A stretch of DNA of 64,000 bases, taken from NCBI RefSeq assembly GCF_009601685.2, contig NZ_CP045701.2, positions 2,790,001 to 2,854,000 on the forward strand, in the 5' to 3' direction. This stretch comes from Pseudomonas brassicacearum (GTDB lineage Bacteria > Pseudomonadota > Gammaproteobacteria > Pseudomonadales > Pseudomonadaceae). The first letter of the stretch is position 1. Every line of letters starts with the position of its first letter. Below are positions 30,139 through 38,482 of the stretch, in pieces. The notes beneath the pieces were generated by a model. The model ran no database searches. It had not been told where the DNA came from and saw nothing but the letters and a program-made list of their open reading frames with translations. The position numbers and the translations under genes were made by a program.

Positions 30139-31029
30139 ATGAAACTCAGCCTGGGACCGGTCCTGTTCTACTGGGACAAAGCGCAACTGGGGAATTTCTA
30201 TGCCGAGATGTCGGCATTGCCGCTGGACGTGATTTACCTGGGGGAAACCGTGTGCTCCAAACGCCGGGCGTTCTCCCTGGATCAATGGTTGGGGTTGGCG
30301 CGTGAGCTGCAAGCGTGCAGCCAGGCACAGATTGTGTTGTCGAGCCTGACGCTGATCGAAGCAGCCTCGGAGCTGTCCTCGCTGCGACGCCTGTGTGACA
30401 ACGGCCAGTTGTTGGTGGAAGCCAATGACATGGGCGCGGTGCAGTTCATGGCTGAACGCAAACTGCCCTTTGTGGGAGGCCCGGCGTTGAACCTGTACAA
30501 CGGCCACGCCCTGGGGCAATTGCTCGACAACGGCCTGGTCCGCTGGGTGCCGCCGGTGGAGTGCTCGGCGGCGCTGATCGGCGATGTGCTGGAGCAGGTG
30601 CGCGAGATGGACCGCGAGGTGCCCGAGGTGGAGATATTCGCTTACGGCCATCTGCCTTTGGCGTACTCGGCGCGCTGCTTTACCGCCCGAGCCGAAAACC
30701 GCCCCAAGGACGACTGTCAGTTCTGCTGCATCAACTACCCCGACGGCCTGGCGCTGAGCAGTCAGGAAGGCCAGCAGTTGTTCACCCTCAACGGTATCCA
30801 GACGATGTCGGGCGAGGTGACGAATCTACTGGCCGATTACAACGCACTCATGGCCAGTGGCGCCGACCTGCTGCGCCTGAGCCCGCGTGCCCAGGGCATG
30901 GCCGAGGTGGTCACGGCCTTCGACAAAGTGCGTCAGGGCGAGGCACCACCGCTGTTCGTGGACGGTTGCAACGGTTACTGGCACGGCCATGCCGGCATGT
31001 TGAAAGTAGAGGAGGCGGGCCTGTGTTGA
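30139..31029 (+). CDS. ubiV: UbiV, partner of UbiU in anaerobic ubiquinone synthesis
   Basis: A 296-residue U32-family protein. The cluster-binding cysteines known from E. coli UbiV are conserved in number and position: C39, C180, C193 and C197 (with an extra C196 in DDCQFCCINY). It forms a complex with UbiU. A GGGGAGG ribosome site precedes the ATG. Its stop overlaps the ubiT start. Confidence 0.94.
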   Translation: MKLSLGPVLFYWDKAQLGNFYAEMSALPLDVIYLGETVCSKRRAFSLDQWLGLARELQACSQAQIVLSSLTLIEAASELSSLRRLCDNGQLLVEANDMGAVQFMAERKLPFVGGPALNLYNGHALGQLLDNGLVRWVPPVECSAALIGDVLEQVREMDREVPEVEIFAYGHLPLAYSARCFTARAENRPKDDCQFCCINYPDGLALSSQEGQQLFTLNGIQTMSGEVTNLLADYNALMASGADLLRLSPRAQGMAEVVTAFDKVRQGEAPPLFVDGCNGYWHGHAGMLKVEEAGLC

Positions 31030-31493
31030 GTCCGAAGAAGTGGGCACTCAAAGGTGCCGACCGCTTGCTGCCGCTGGTGGGCAAGGTACCGTTTGTGGTG
31101 CAGCGCCTGGCGTTGCAGCAGGCGCTCAATCGCTGCTTGGCCGAGCCGCTGCGCGACGGCGGGTTCGAGGTGCTGCGTGGGCGCTGGTTGTGCCTGCGTG
31201 TGCCCGACCTGAAGTTGTGCTGGTACCTGACCTTGGCGCGGGAGGGATTACGCATTGCCGAACGGGCCGAGGCCCAGGTCACCATCAGCGGCAACTGGCG
31301 CGAATTCCTGTTGCTGGCCAGTCGTCAGGAAGACCCTGACACGCTGTTCTTCCGTCGCCGCTTGGTGATCGAGGGGGATACCGAGTTGGGGTTGGCGTTG
31401 AAGAATTTGATCGACAGTCTTGATCCGGACGTCCTGCCACCGTGGCTCTGGCGCAATCTGGAGCGGGCAGGGAAGGGGTTGGCGGCGGGGTGA
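31023..31493 (+). CDS. ubiT: UbiT, SCP2-domain lipid carrier for anaerobic ubiquinone synthesis
   Basis: A 156-residue SCP2-domain protein (YhbT type) that binds isoprenoid lipids and organises the anaerobic ubiquinone pathway. It has an amphipathic N-terminal helix and then the SCP2 fold (LKLCWYLTLAREGLRIAE, AQVTISGNWREFLLLAS, DPDTLFFRRRLVIEGDTELG). The start is GTG at 31023 with GGAGG eight bases upstream, overlapping ubiV by seven bases. Confidence 0.92.
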   Translation: MLSPKKWALKGADRLLPLVGKVPFVVQRLALQQALNRCLAEPLRDGGFEVLRGRWLCLRVPDLKLCWYLTLAREGLRIAERAEAQVTISGNWREFLLLASRQEDPDTLFFRRRLVIEGDTELGLALKNLIDSLDPDVLPPWLWRNLERAGKGLAAG

Positions 31494-31774
31494 GAAGTTG
31501 AGTTGCTGTGATCGACGCAGATCCAGTGTATGGCTTGCCTGCGATATAGGTGGCCTCACAGCCGGCCTGGCTCCTGCGGATGTAACCCATCCATGTGGGA
31601 GCCGAGCTTGCTCGCGATGGCGGCCTGACAGCCGACCTGTCCGCGTATCCCCGCAATAACCTGGTAGCGCGAAGCCCTTTACCTGAGAGTTCATGTGTTC
31701 ACTCCAAGCACCGACTGACCACAGAAACATAACTTAGGTGAGAAAGTTATTTCAGAGAGAGCACTAGGTAACTG
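31494..31774. other. Gene-free boundary between ubiT and the peptide cluster
   Basis: About 280 bases without a gene. A single REP arm (31594-31625, TGTGGGAGCCGAGCTTGCTC) is present without its usual partner. Base composition starts to fall here, marking the edge of the AT-richer cluster. Confidence 0.6.
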
Positions 31775-32944
31775 TCAGATCAAGTCTGAATCTCTACGCC
31801 CCACGGAAACGCTCGGTGACAATCGGGCTAGCGCTCGTCGAAAACCTTCCACTTTGGACACATCTCCCCGGGTTCTGTGGGTAATGACGCCATAGGCGTA
31901 AGGGAATAAACCCTCCAGCCAGTCTCGTGGGTGGATCTCGACGCTGTTCTCCAGTGTCGCGACGACCCAGTCGGGGAGCCATGACATATCGCGGTCCGAG
32001 AAATTGACTTCGCCTGCTATCAGTAACGCCAGGGTGGTGCGCAGCGACGACTTGTCCTTCAATAATCGCTCTTGCAGCGCTTGGCAAGCGTCCGGGTTAT
32101 CCAGTAACACTCGAAGATCGTTGGGCTTGCTCAGCTTCAGTGAGGCCGGAAGCAGCGCAGACAAGGCCGGTAACGAGTCCATCCAGCGTTTTTGCACCTC
32201 CAGATCAATCCCGACGAAGTCCAGCGCAGGGGGCGCAATCGGAGCGTGACGGATAACCGTGGGTGTCAGGTAGCGCAGGCGAAGGCTCATGATGTCCATA
32301 AAGAGCCGGTCACTGGCGCATAAAACCTCCGCGGTAGGTGCGGTGCGCGGTGTGGTTGATGGCGGTGGGCCGATAATGAACGTCGCATTGCGTCGATGGG
32401 GCAGGTGATGAATATCGCCCCAGCTGTCGTTCAGGCAGTGGGCGAGCCAAGCCTGGGGCGTAGGGCCGTTGAACGGATCCAGGTTCATGGGAACGCCAAA
32501 ACCGTTGAACACCACGTGACCAAGAGGGTTGAGGCGGCTCTTCAATAGTTGGTGGAATCCATGATCAAACACGATCGGGGCATAACCGCTCTGGGTGTAG
32601 AGGTCGACAATAATGACGTCGTACCGGTCGGGGGTGACGACCAGGAAGTGCGCGGCATCGGCGACCACGCTGTCAAAGTCGATATGCGCTGAAAGTCGGT
32701 TCCGGTTGTCGAGGCTGCGCACAAGTGAGGTCTCGTCCAGATCAACGGCCAACAGACTGGCCACTCTGGTGCTGGCTGCGATCGGCGCCAGCGCCACACC
32801 GTCCGAAAGCCCCAGCATCAGCACCGAGATTCGATCCTTGGACGGGTCGCCCAGAAAACCGGTACAGCCCATGTCGTCATAATATTGGCCACAGAAGATC
32901 TGTTCATGTCGAGCAGATTCAGGTCGATCCTTGAATTCCAGCAT
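31775..32944 (-). CDS. Spermidine-synthase-like (SAM-binding fold) protein of the peptide cluster
   Basis: A 389-residue protein whose first 200 residues follow the spermidine synthase/methyltransferase fold: VLMLGLSDGVALAPIA, LLAVDLDETSLV, DSVVADAAHFL, YDVIIVDLYTQSG. The glycine-rich loop is degenerate compared with SpeE (LGLSDG for GGGDG). The C-terminal 190 residues are not recognised. It is the last gene of the minus-strand peptide cluster, 48 bases after the MFS gene. It could transfer an aminopropyl or methyl group to the peptide, or act as a scaffold; substrate unknown. ATG at 32944 is preferred over TTG at 32956. Confidence 0.6.
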   Translation of the reverse strand: MLEFKDRPESARHEQIFCGQYYDDMGCTGFLGDPSKDRISVLMLGLSDGVALAPIAASTRVASLLAVDLDETSLVRSLDNRNRLSAHIDFDSVVADAAHFLVVTPDRYDVIIVDLYTQSGYAPIVFDHGFHQLLKSRLNPLGHVVFNGFGVPMNLDPFNGPTPQAWLAHCLNDSWGDIHHLPHRRNATFIIGPPPSTTPRTAPTAEVLCASDRLFMDIMSLRLRYLTPTVIRHAPIAPPALDFVGIDLEVQKRWMDSLPALSALLPASLKLSKPNDLRVLLDNPDACQALQERLLKDKSSLRTTLALLIAGEVNFSDRDMSWLPDWVVATLENSVEIHPRDWLEGLFPYAYGVITHRTRGDVSKVEGFRRALARLSPSVSVGRRDSDLI

Positions 32945-32992
32945 ATTGAAAGGCAACTCCGTTTGTAAGAGGCTGGGGTACGGCGAGGCGCG

Positions 32993-34297
32993 TCAGTGCG
33001 CAAACGCTTTAGGGTATTTGTCCAGATAGGCATCATTGAGCTGGGTATCCTGGGAGCGCATGAAAGTTTTAAAGTCGGGTACCAGAAAGACCAGCAAAGA
33101 CAACAGCAGTACCATGGCGCCCAGCAGCGTGATTGTCAGTGCAACCCCCAAAGAGGCGATCAGGGTGTTCATCGCGAAACTGCCCAAGGGGCTGGCCGCC
33201 GCAGACAGAAATGAAACCGTTGCAAAAATCCGGTTGCGATGGAGCTTTGGCGTTGCCAGCAACCTCACAGCGGAAGTGGGGATGTTAATCAACATCAGGC
33301 CGACGCCGCCGCAGAAAAAGGCCGCGGGCACGATGAACGACGATGAAACGGTCCCGACCACTACAAGGTTGCACCCCAGCAATGCGAAACCTGCGGACAC
33401 ACACATGTCACGGGGGACCCGGTCGGATAACCAGCCGATGATCTTGTAACTCCCCGCCAGAATGCCCAGTCCGAAGCACGAATCCAGAAGACCGATGTAA
33501 GTGACCGGGTATTGGATGACGTCCTTTACATACAATGGGATCAGGATGGTGAAGAACGGAAACAGGGCAAAGTTGATCAGCATTGCAATGATGGCCAGGT
33601 AAAATTCGACTTTCACTCCGTAAACTACTTTGAAGCCGGAATAGATCATGCTAAAGCCGCTGGCACCCGGGGCTTTTTCGCCTTGGTCAGTGGCGCCGAT
33701 GGGGCTCGGGATGGTCGCGATCAACGCCCCGGCGATGAGAATTGCAAAAAAATCGGCGGCAAAGGCGAACGTGATACCGAATCCGTAAATCAACCCGCTG
33801 GCCAGTACCGGTCCCAGCAGAATGGAAAAGGACGACATCACGCTTTTGGTCCGAAAGGCCAGGGAGACTTTATCGTCGTCTGCAAACAAAGGAATGATCG
33901 AAGCCTGGAGAGGGTCGCGTACGCCGACGATCGCACTGCTGATCATCATCAGCGCGCCCACCGTCCAGGGGTTGAACGACCCCGTGGCGGACAGTACCAC
34001 CATCAACAGCGCTGTCAGCAGGCTGATCCATGAGGCCAGCTTGATGATCAGGATTTTGTTGTACTTGTCCCCCAGCCATCCCAGCAGGGGTTTGGCTAAC
34101 ACCTCCGTCGCGATGGAACAGGCAATCATGTTGGCGAAATAGAGCGCTGAGCCTGTTTCCTGCAAGGCCCACCAGGCCACCGCCAGTTGATTGCAACGTC
34201 CCCCCAGAACCATCAACAAAAAGCTGAATTGCACTTTCAGAAGACGCCGGTCGATGCCGGGAAAGCCCCACGTAATGCCTGAAAAATTTGCATTCAT
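32993..34297 (-). CDS. MFS transporter, probable exporter of the modified peptide
   Basis: A 434-residue major facilitator superfamily protein with about 12 helices. Loop 2-3 carries the MFS signature GWLGDKYNKI, and a related motif GWLSDRVPRD begins the second half. It resembles drug/peptide-type exporters of the MFS_3 group. ATG at 34297 follows AAGG; the TTG at 34333 adds a non-homologous N-terminus. Position in the cluster suggests export of, or immunity to, the peptide product. Confidence 0.8.
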   Translation of the reverse strand: MNANFSGITWGFPGIDRRLLKVQFSFLLMVLGGRCNQLAVAWWALQETGSALYFANMIACSIATEVLAKPLLGWLGDKYNKILIIKLASWISLLTALLMVVLSATGSFNPWTVGALMMISSAIVGVRDPLQASIIPLFADDDKVSLAFRTKSVMSSFSILLGPVLASGLIYGFGITFAFAADFFAILIAGALIATIPSPIGATDQGEKAPGASGFSMIYSGFKVVYGVKVEFYLAIIAMLINFALFPFFTILIPLYVKDVIQYPVTYIGLLDSCFGLGILAGSYKIIGWLSDRVPRDMCVSAGFALLGCNLVVVGTVSSSFIVPAAFFCGGVGLMLINIPTSAVRLLATPKLHRNRIFATVSFLSAAASPLGSFAMNTLIASLGVALTITLLGAMVLLLSLLVFLVPDFKTFMRSQDTQLNDAYLDKYPKAFAH

Positions 34298-34333
34298 TGA
34301 CGTACCTTTGATCCGGATAAGGTGGCTGCGCAA

Positions 34334-35470
34334 TCAGGGGTGTTCAAAAAAAGACGAGGTACGTTCATTAGGGTAAATCTCCAGATACCGCTCGATGCCA
34401 CCCTCAAGGCTATAGAGTTCTGCTTCCTGACTGACGGTACGAATTGCCAGAAGGGCCGCCTTGCTCCTGATGCCGGATTTGCAATAGAAAACGATACGGC
34501 GGGCGGTATCGAGTTCTTCCTGGCGCTTGATGATGTCTTTGAGCGGAATCGGTCTGCCGCCTAGCGAACCTTGCTGATGCTCGCTGACATCGCGCACATC
34601 GACCAATTGAAATGGCGCTTGTGTCGCTATCCAGTCATGCAGGGTGTCGGGTGATAGCCAGTCGCTATCGCGCCACGCAGGCGTGGTCGTAGCGCCAAGC
34701 GTTCTCGCAGGGGGACGGTCCCGTGTTTTTTTGTTGATGTTCAACAGGTGGAAGGTGTTGTCCAGGCAGTCGATAGACAACAATTGCCCGCTCAATGGCT
34801 CCCCGGCACGAAGGATGAGCTTGAGTACTTCGTTGGCCTGAAAGCAACCGAGCAAGCCAGGTATGACGCCAAGAACGCCCGCTTCCGAACAGTTTTGTGT
34901 CAAGTGCGGTGGCGGCGGTGTTTTGAACAGATCCCGGAAGCACGGCCCCCGTTGTTGAGTGTGCCGGTTGTAATAATTAAATACCGACACCTGCCCCTCG
35001 AACTGACTGATTGAGGCGTAAACCATCGGTTTTTCACACTCGATACAGGCGTCACTGATGAGGTATTTGGCGTCGAAGTTATCAGTAGCGTCGACGATGA
35101 TGTCGTATTCCGCCAGCAGCGAAAGGACGTTGTCCGGGTTCAGCGTGGTGGCAACGGTGTGGACTACGATGTCGGGGTTCAACTGATTGATGCGACGTTT
35201 GGCTGCCACTACTTTCAGGTCACCTACATCGGCAATCGCATAGAGAATTTGTCGGTGCAGATTGCTCACGTCGACAATGTCGTTATCAACGATGCCGATC
35301 GTCCCGACGCCAGCACCTGCCAGGTACAAGAGTACCGGGCAGCCCAGTCCCCCGGCGCCGACCACCAGCACCTTGCTGTCTTTGAGACGCTGTTGCCCCT
35401 GAGCGCCGACTTCGCTGAGGATGATTTGGCGGGCGTAACGGGAGGTGTCTGTCTTCAGGTTGCATTGCAT
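34334..35470 (-). CDS. ThiF/MoeB-type E1 enzyme fused to a rhodanese domain
   Basis: A 378-residue two-domain protein. Residues 1-250 are an E1-like adenylating domain: RYARQIILSEVG, nucleotide loop GAGGLG (38-43), NLHRQIL (70-76), DATDNF (127-132) and the NCSEAGVLGVIPG crossover segment with C194. The paired CxxC zinc motifs of MoeB are absent. Residues 270-378 are a rhodanese domain with active-site loop CKSGIRS (C330). It should adenylate the Gly-Gly end of the neighbouring carrier and load sulfur from the rhodanese persulfide, like MoeBR/MoeZ. The start is one base after the carrier stop. Confidence 0.85.
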   Translation of the reverse strand: MQCNLKTDTSRYARQIILSEVGAQGQQRLKDSKVLVVGAGGLGCPVLLYLAGAGVGTIGIVDNDIVDVSNLHRQILYAIADVGDLKVVAAKRRINQLNPDIVVHTVATTLNPDNVLSLLAEYDIIVDATDNFDAKYLISDACIECEKPMVYASISQFEGQVSVFNYYNRHTQQRGPCFRDLFKTPPPPHLTQNCSEAGVLGVIPGLLGCFQANEVLKLILRAGEPLSGQLLSIDCLDNTFHLLNINKKTRDRPPARTLGATTTPAWRDSDWLSPDTLHDWIATQAPFQLVDVRDVSEHQQGSLGGRPIPLKDIIKRQEELDTARRIVFYCKSGIRSKAALLAIRTVSQEAELYSLEGGIERYLEIYPNERTSSFFEHP

Positions 35471-35471
35471 G

Positions 35472-35744
35472 TCAGCCACCTGCCACTGCGTTGATCAGAA
35501 TCAATTGCGCATTGCTGTCCAGGGGACAACGGCGATCATGCTCACTGGTCACGGGCATGCCGTCGACGAACAACCCCACGAACGGCAGCGGGTACAGGTC
35601 CTCAGAGAAGACCGGGCCAATCAGGTCGGGAAACCGTGCGGTCAGATTGTTCAGTACATCGCTGACACACAAGCCCTCAGTGACGTATGTTTTATGCTGT
35701 TCGGTGTAAAACATGAACTGCCGGGGAAAGTGTACGACGGCCAT
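35472..35744 (-). CDS. ThiS/MoaD-like sulfur carrier protein ending in Gly-Gly
   Basis: A 90-residue ubiquitin-fold protein ending ...LILINAVAGG, the C-terminal di-glycine that E1-like enzymes convert to a thiocarboxylate. The segments VSDVLNNLTARFPDL, VGLFVDGMPV and the final strand follow the MoaD pattern. AAGGA precedes the ATG. Placed directly before the ThiF-rhodanese gene, it forms a sulfur relay dedicated to the peptide cluster. It is not linked to thiamin or molybdopterin genes. Confidence 0.85.
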   Translation of the reverse strand: MAVVHFPRQFMFYTEQHKTYVTEGLCVSDVLNNLTARFPDLIGPVFSEDLYPLPFVGLFVDGMPVTSEHDRRCPLDSNAQLILINAVAGG

Positions 35745-35747
35745 AGG

Positions 35748-36518
35748 TCATCCTTGAGCGGTGTTAGTTGTTAGGTCGCTGGAAAACGCATCCAGCCTGG
35801 AGGTGATCAGTTTTCCGATTTCGGACAATTCGGCCGAGGCCTGGAGAGTGGCCAGACTTTTGAGGAAGTACTGGTGTAAGTAGTCGAGTCGTTCGGGACG
35901 AGCTCGCCCGGAACCGCTGACCAGCAACCGCTGGTGGTAGTTCACGGCGCCGACCGCAAACAGGCAAGCCAGCAAGACACCCCTAGGGTTCTTGCCTCCG
36001 GTTCCTGATGGCAATATGTAGTCGTTCGAACTGTCCTTGAGCTGGAAGTCGTAAATCTCAGCGATCAAACTGGACCAGATATGGGACAGTTCATGCACCA
36101 GTAACTCTTCAAGGTCCGTCATGCTGGTAAATGCGGCTTCGCCCAGAAACATTTGTTGCGGCAGCACCGGATTGGTCAGACTGACTTGTTGAGTCAGCAA
36201 CTTATGTATATTCACCGGCAGGTCCAATAATTTGGTCCATTCCGGCAGCAAGGCTTTGAGGTTGCTCTTCGCTTCGGCCAACATGATCTGCTCGGCGTTA
36301 CCGAGGGCTTGATGGGGTGGGAACGAGGGCGAACCTTCGACGTGCCGAGTATACAGGGTGGTGGCAAAATCTGGTTGCAAATAGGTGGTTAAAGGCAACT
36401 CGCCTCCCTCGATATTTTTACGTACAACGGCGACGAGCGTTAAAAGTTTTGTGCTATTGAACATGGGGTGCACAAAGGGTAAACCATTTATTTCACACAG
36501 TATCTCTGATGGCGACAT
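35748..36518 (-). CDS. HExxH-motif putative peptide-modifying enzyme
   Basis: A 256-residue protein with one metal-binding motif, HELSH (residues 142-146), in a helical setting (DLEELLVHELSHIWSSLIAE). It resembles the HEXXH-motif proteins found in RiPP clusters, some of which are reported to be 2-oxoglutarate-dependent peptide beta-hydroxylases rather than proteases. A leader or maturation metallopeptidase is the alternative. No signal peptide, so it should act in the cytoplasm. It overlaps tfuA by 26 bases and the carrier gene follows three bases later. Confidence 0.65.
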   Translation of the reverse strand: MSPSEILCEINGLPFVHPMFNSTKLLTLVAVVRKNIEGGELPLTTYLQPDFATTLYTRHVEGSPSFPPHQALGNAEQIMLAEAKSNLKALLPEWTKLLDLPVNIHKLLTQQVSLTNPVLPQQMFLGEAAFTSMTDLEELLVHELSHIWSSLIAEIYDFQLKDSSNDYILPSGTGGKNPRGVLLACLFAVGAVNYHQRLLVSGSGRARPERLDYLHQYFLKSLATLQASAELSEIGKLITSRLDAFSSDLTTNTAQG

Positions 36519-37194
36519 TCTGTTTCACCGTCCTTGTCCATGGTTGTAATTTGAGAAAATCGATCAAGTCCAGACTCTTTATTCTGTAGCCGGAAAAATT
36601 GGCCAAGGCGTTGTCTATTTGTTTCTCCGCGACAGGGAGTGCCAGCAAGGCTTCTTTCAAGCAATTTAATGTTCGATGTCCGTACCACATGTTTTTCAGG
36701 TAATGAAGTATGTGTTGCTCTTGTGCCGGCGTAATGATCCGTTCAGTCGTCCACTGTCTTAAAAACTGCCTGATATGAATAAGTGGTTCGCTGAGCGAAA
36801 GAAATGGCTCTTGTGCTTGATGTATTAGGGTCACTTCGTCGTCGGACATGTCCGGATCGCTGGCGAATTGTCGATACACTTCACCAAAGCCTGTCATTCC
36901 CAGCGTATCCATTTCACAGGCGCGAATGGCACCCATGGAGGATAATCCCCAAATGCGCCAACCCGCACTCAGGGCGTCGAGTATCTCGGCATGGCCGACG
37001 GCAGGGTGAGCATGGAACACGCCATCGACTATGGCGAGGTTCGAAGGGGGCGATTGCGCCACCAGGCGTTCGATATCGCCACGCTTGACGGGCGGGCGTA
37101 ACACCAAGCCACCACCGCACAGTAACTGATTGTCTATTCCTTGCAGGGAGGGGCCCGCAAACAGCGTACATGTCTCAAGCGCATTGTTTGACAT
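36493..37194 (-). CDS. TfuA-like protein, YcaO partner
   Basis: A 233-residue TfuA-family protein. The TfuA core is visible in the first 110 residues: FAGPSL (13-18), IVDGVFHAHPAVGHAEILDAL (55-75) and GLSSMGAIRACEM (83-95), then GMTGFGEVY. TfuA proteins work with YcaO enzymes to install thioamides in peptides (thioviridamide, McrA) and may help deliver or hydrolyse the sulfur donor. It overlaps the ycaO stop by 20 bases, so the two are coupled. Confidence 0.88.
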   Translation of the reverse strand: MSNNALETCTLFAGPSLQGIDNQLLCGGGLVLRPPVKRGDIERLVAQSPPSNLAIVDGVFHAHPAVGHAEILDALSAGWRIWGLSSMGAIRACEMDTLGMTGFGEVYRQFASDPDMSDDEVTLIHQAQEPFLSLSEPLIHIRQFLRQWTTERIITPAQEQHILHYLKNMWYGHRTLNCLKEALLALPVAEKQIDNALANFSGYRIKSLDLIDFLKLQPWTRTVKQNVAIRDTV

Positions 37195-38392
37195 ACGTAA
37201 GTAACCTCGGACCGACCCTTTTTAAACCGGGTTCAAAGGCTTCAAGCCCCGGAATTATGATTCTGATCACAGTAATGTCGTCCGTCGCTTTACTGAGCAA
37301 AACCCTTAGCACGGTACTGAGCCCGACACTTTGCAACCGCTCAATGAGCAACTCCCAGGCCGATTCGATCGTTGGGATCGCGGCTTCCTGGCAGTCGATG
37401 GAGGAGTAATCAATCATCTGGTCCCGGGAAGTGGCCACGGTACGCAACCGTGAGATGGCGTGAAGTTCGACCGAACGGCCCTTCTTCTCGAAGTATTTGA
37501 CGCGCTCGATGATGTCGTCCCGGCCCCCGTGGATGTGGCTTAAACGGCTTTGGGCCGCCTCGCAGATAGCCCGGATCAAGGCGATTTCCTTGATGGGATG
37601 TAACCCTGAACCGGTGGCCACAGAGATGGGCGCCTGGGAGGATTCTTCCATGATAAAAGCCTGAAAGTAGGCCAGGCCAAAACAGTTCTCGGTGTAACGA
37701 ACCGACAGGCTTAATCCCGCGTCATTGATTTTATTGATGAGGGAGTCGGTTTCTGCGCTGTAGCGGTCCAGATTGACGAGGCAGGAGCGGTCATGCAGGT
37801 GATTAAAGGCTTGGACATCGCGCTCCATGAGTTCGCAAACAGCGTGTACCGAGGCTTCCACCAAGTCATTGCCTGAAGCCAAGCCACTGGAGCTTTCCCC
37901 GAAGAGTTGTTGCCCGGGGTTTTCGGGGTAGGGAATGAACACCAGTTCGGCGGGTGCAAGCACCTTTTGCTTGCGCAATACATCCTCAACTTCGATGGCC
38001 ATGATGAGCGAATCAGCATCGGCAGAGAAGCCATACAACATGCAGAACTGATTGAAAACTATTCGTCCTTCGTGGCTTTCAATGAGTTGCCTCGGCGTGG
38101 TCTTTAACAGCTTCAGTTGCGCCGTGTTGTATTGCGCAAGGCTGAACTCGATGGCTTCCATGTACGCGCCTATTTTGGCTTCTGCTGATCTGAGGCCTTT
38201 GCCAGCATTTACGCACAGCGAACCCTTCAATGCATCGGGTCGTATACTGGCAAATACCGGAATTCCAATACGGTCCAGCCAAGTTGTGTCGGTTACTCGG
38301 GTAATGCCCAAGCGCGGGGCCATATTGTTGACGATACTTTTTAATGTTTCTTCGGCACTGCGGCGACGAAGGCTTGAACTAAGCCTTTGCAT
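37175..38392 (-). CDS. YcaO-domain enzyme (putative peptide thioamidation or cyclodehydration)
   Basis: A 405-residue YcaO protein that activates peptide backbone amides with ATP. ATP/Mg motifs are in place: RSAEAKIGAYMEAIE (68-82, Glu ligands E71, E79, E82) and SGLASGNDLVEASVHAVCEL with E188-R191 (169-191). It lacks the proline-rich C-terminus typical of azoline-forming YcaOs and ends ...IIPGLEAFEPGLKR, as in TfuA-associated forms. No E1-like/ocin-ThiF leader-binding domain is fused. AAAGG precedes the ATG. A hairpin separates it from the precursor gene. Confidence 0.9.
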   Translation of the reverse strand: MQRLSSSLRRRSAEETLKSIVNNMAPRLGITRVTDTTWLDRIGIPVFASIRPDALKGSLCVNAGKGLRSAEAKIGAYMEAIEFSLAQYNTAQLKLLKTTPRQLIESHEGRIVFNQFCMLYGFSADADSLIMAIEVEDVLRKQKVLAPAELVFIPYPENPGQQLFGESSSGLASGNDLVEASVHAVCELMERDVQAFNHLHDRSCLVNLDRYSAETDSLINKINDAGLSLSVRYTENCFGLAYFQAFIMEESSQAPISVATGSGLHPIKEIALIRAICEAAQSRLSHIHGGRDDIIERVKYFEKKGRSVELHAISRLRTVATSRDQMIDYSSIDCQEAAIPTIESAWELLIERLQSVGLSTVLRVLLSKATDDITVIRIIIPGLEAFEPGLKRVGPRLLTYVKQCA

Positions 38393-38451
38393 AATTGGCC
38401 ACCTTTAACTGATGAAGGTATAAGCAAGCATCATGTTTGACGCAATAAGAA

Positions 38452-38477
38452 ACGGGAGGGAATGACCTCCCTCCCGT
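38452..38477. terminator. Hairpin between precursor peptide gene and ycaO
   Basis: A 10-bp stem (ACGGGAGGGA/TCCCTCCCGT) with a short loop. A run of eight T follows on the plus strand and a TTTCTTATT tract on the minus strand. On the transcript of the cluster it should stop most transcription after the precursor, letting a fraction read through to the enzymes. Confidence 0.7.
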
Positions 38478-38482
38478 TTTTT

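Noticed and set aside
35491..35504. Exact Anr/Dnr box TTGATCAGAATCAA inside the sulfur-carrier gene
   Set aside because: It encodes the conserved C-terminal ILIN region of the carrier, and a start site at normal distance would fall inside thiF. Probably a coding coincidence, though its exact match is notable.
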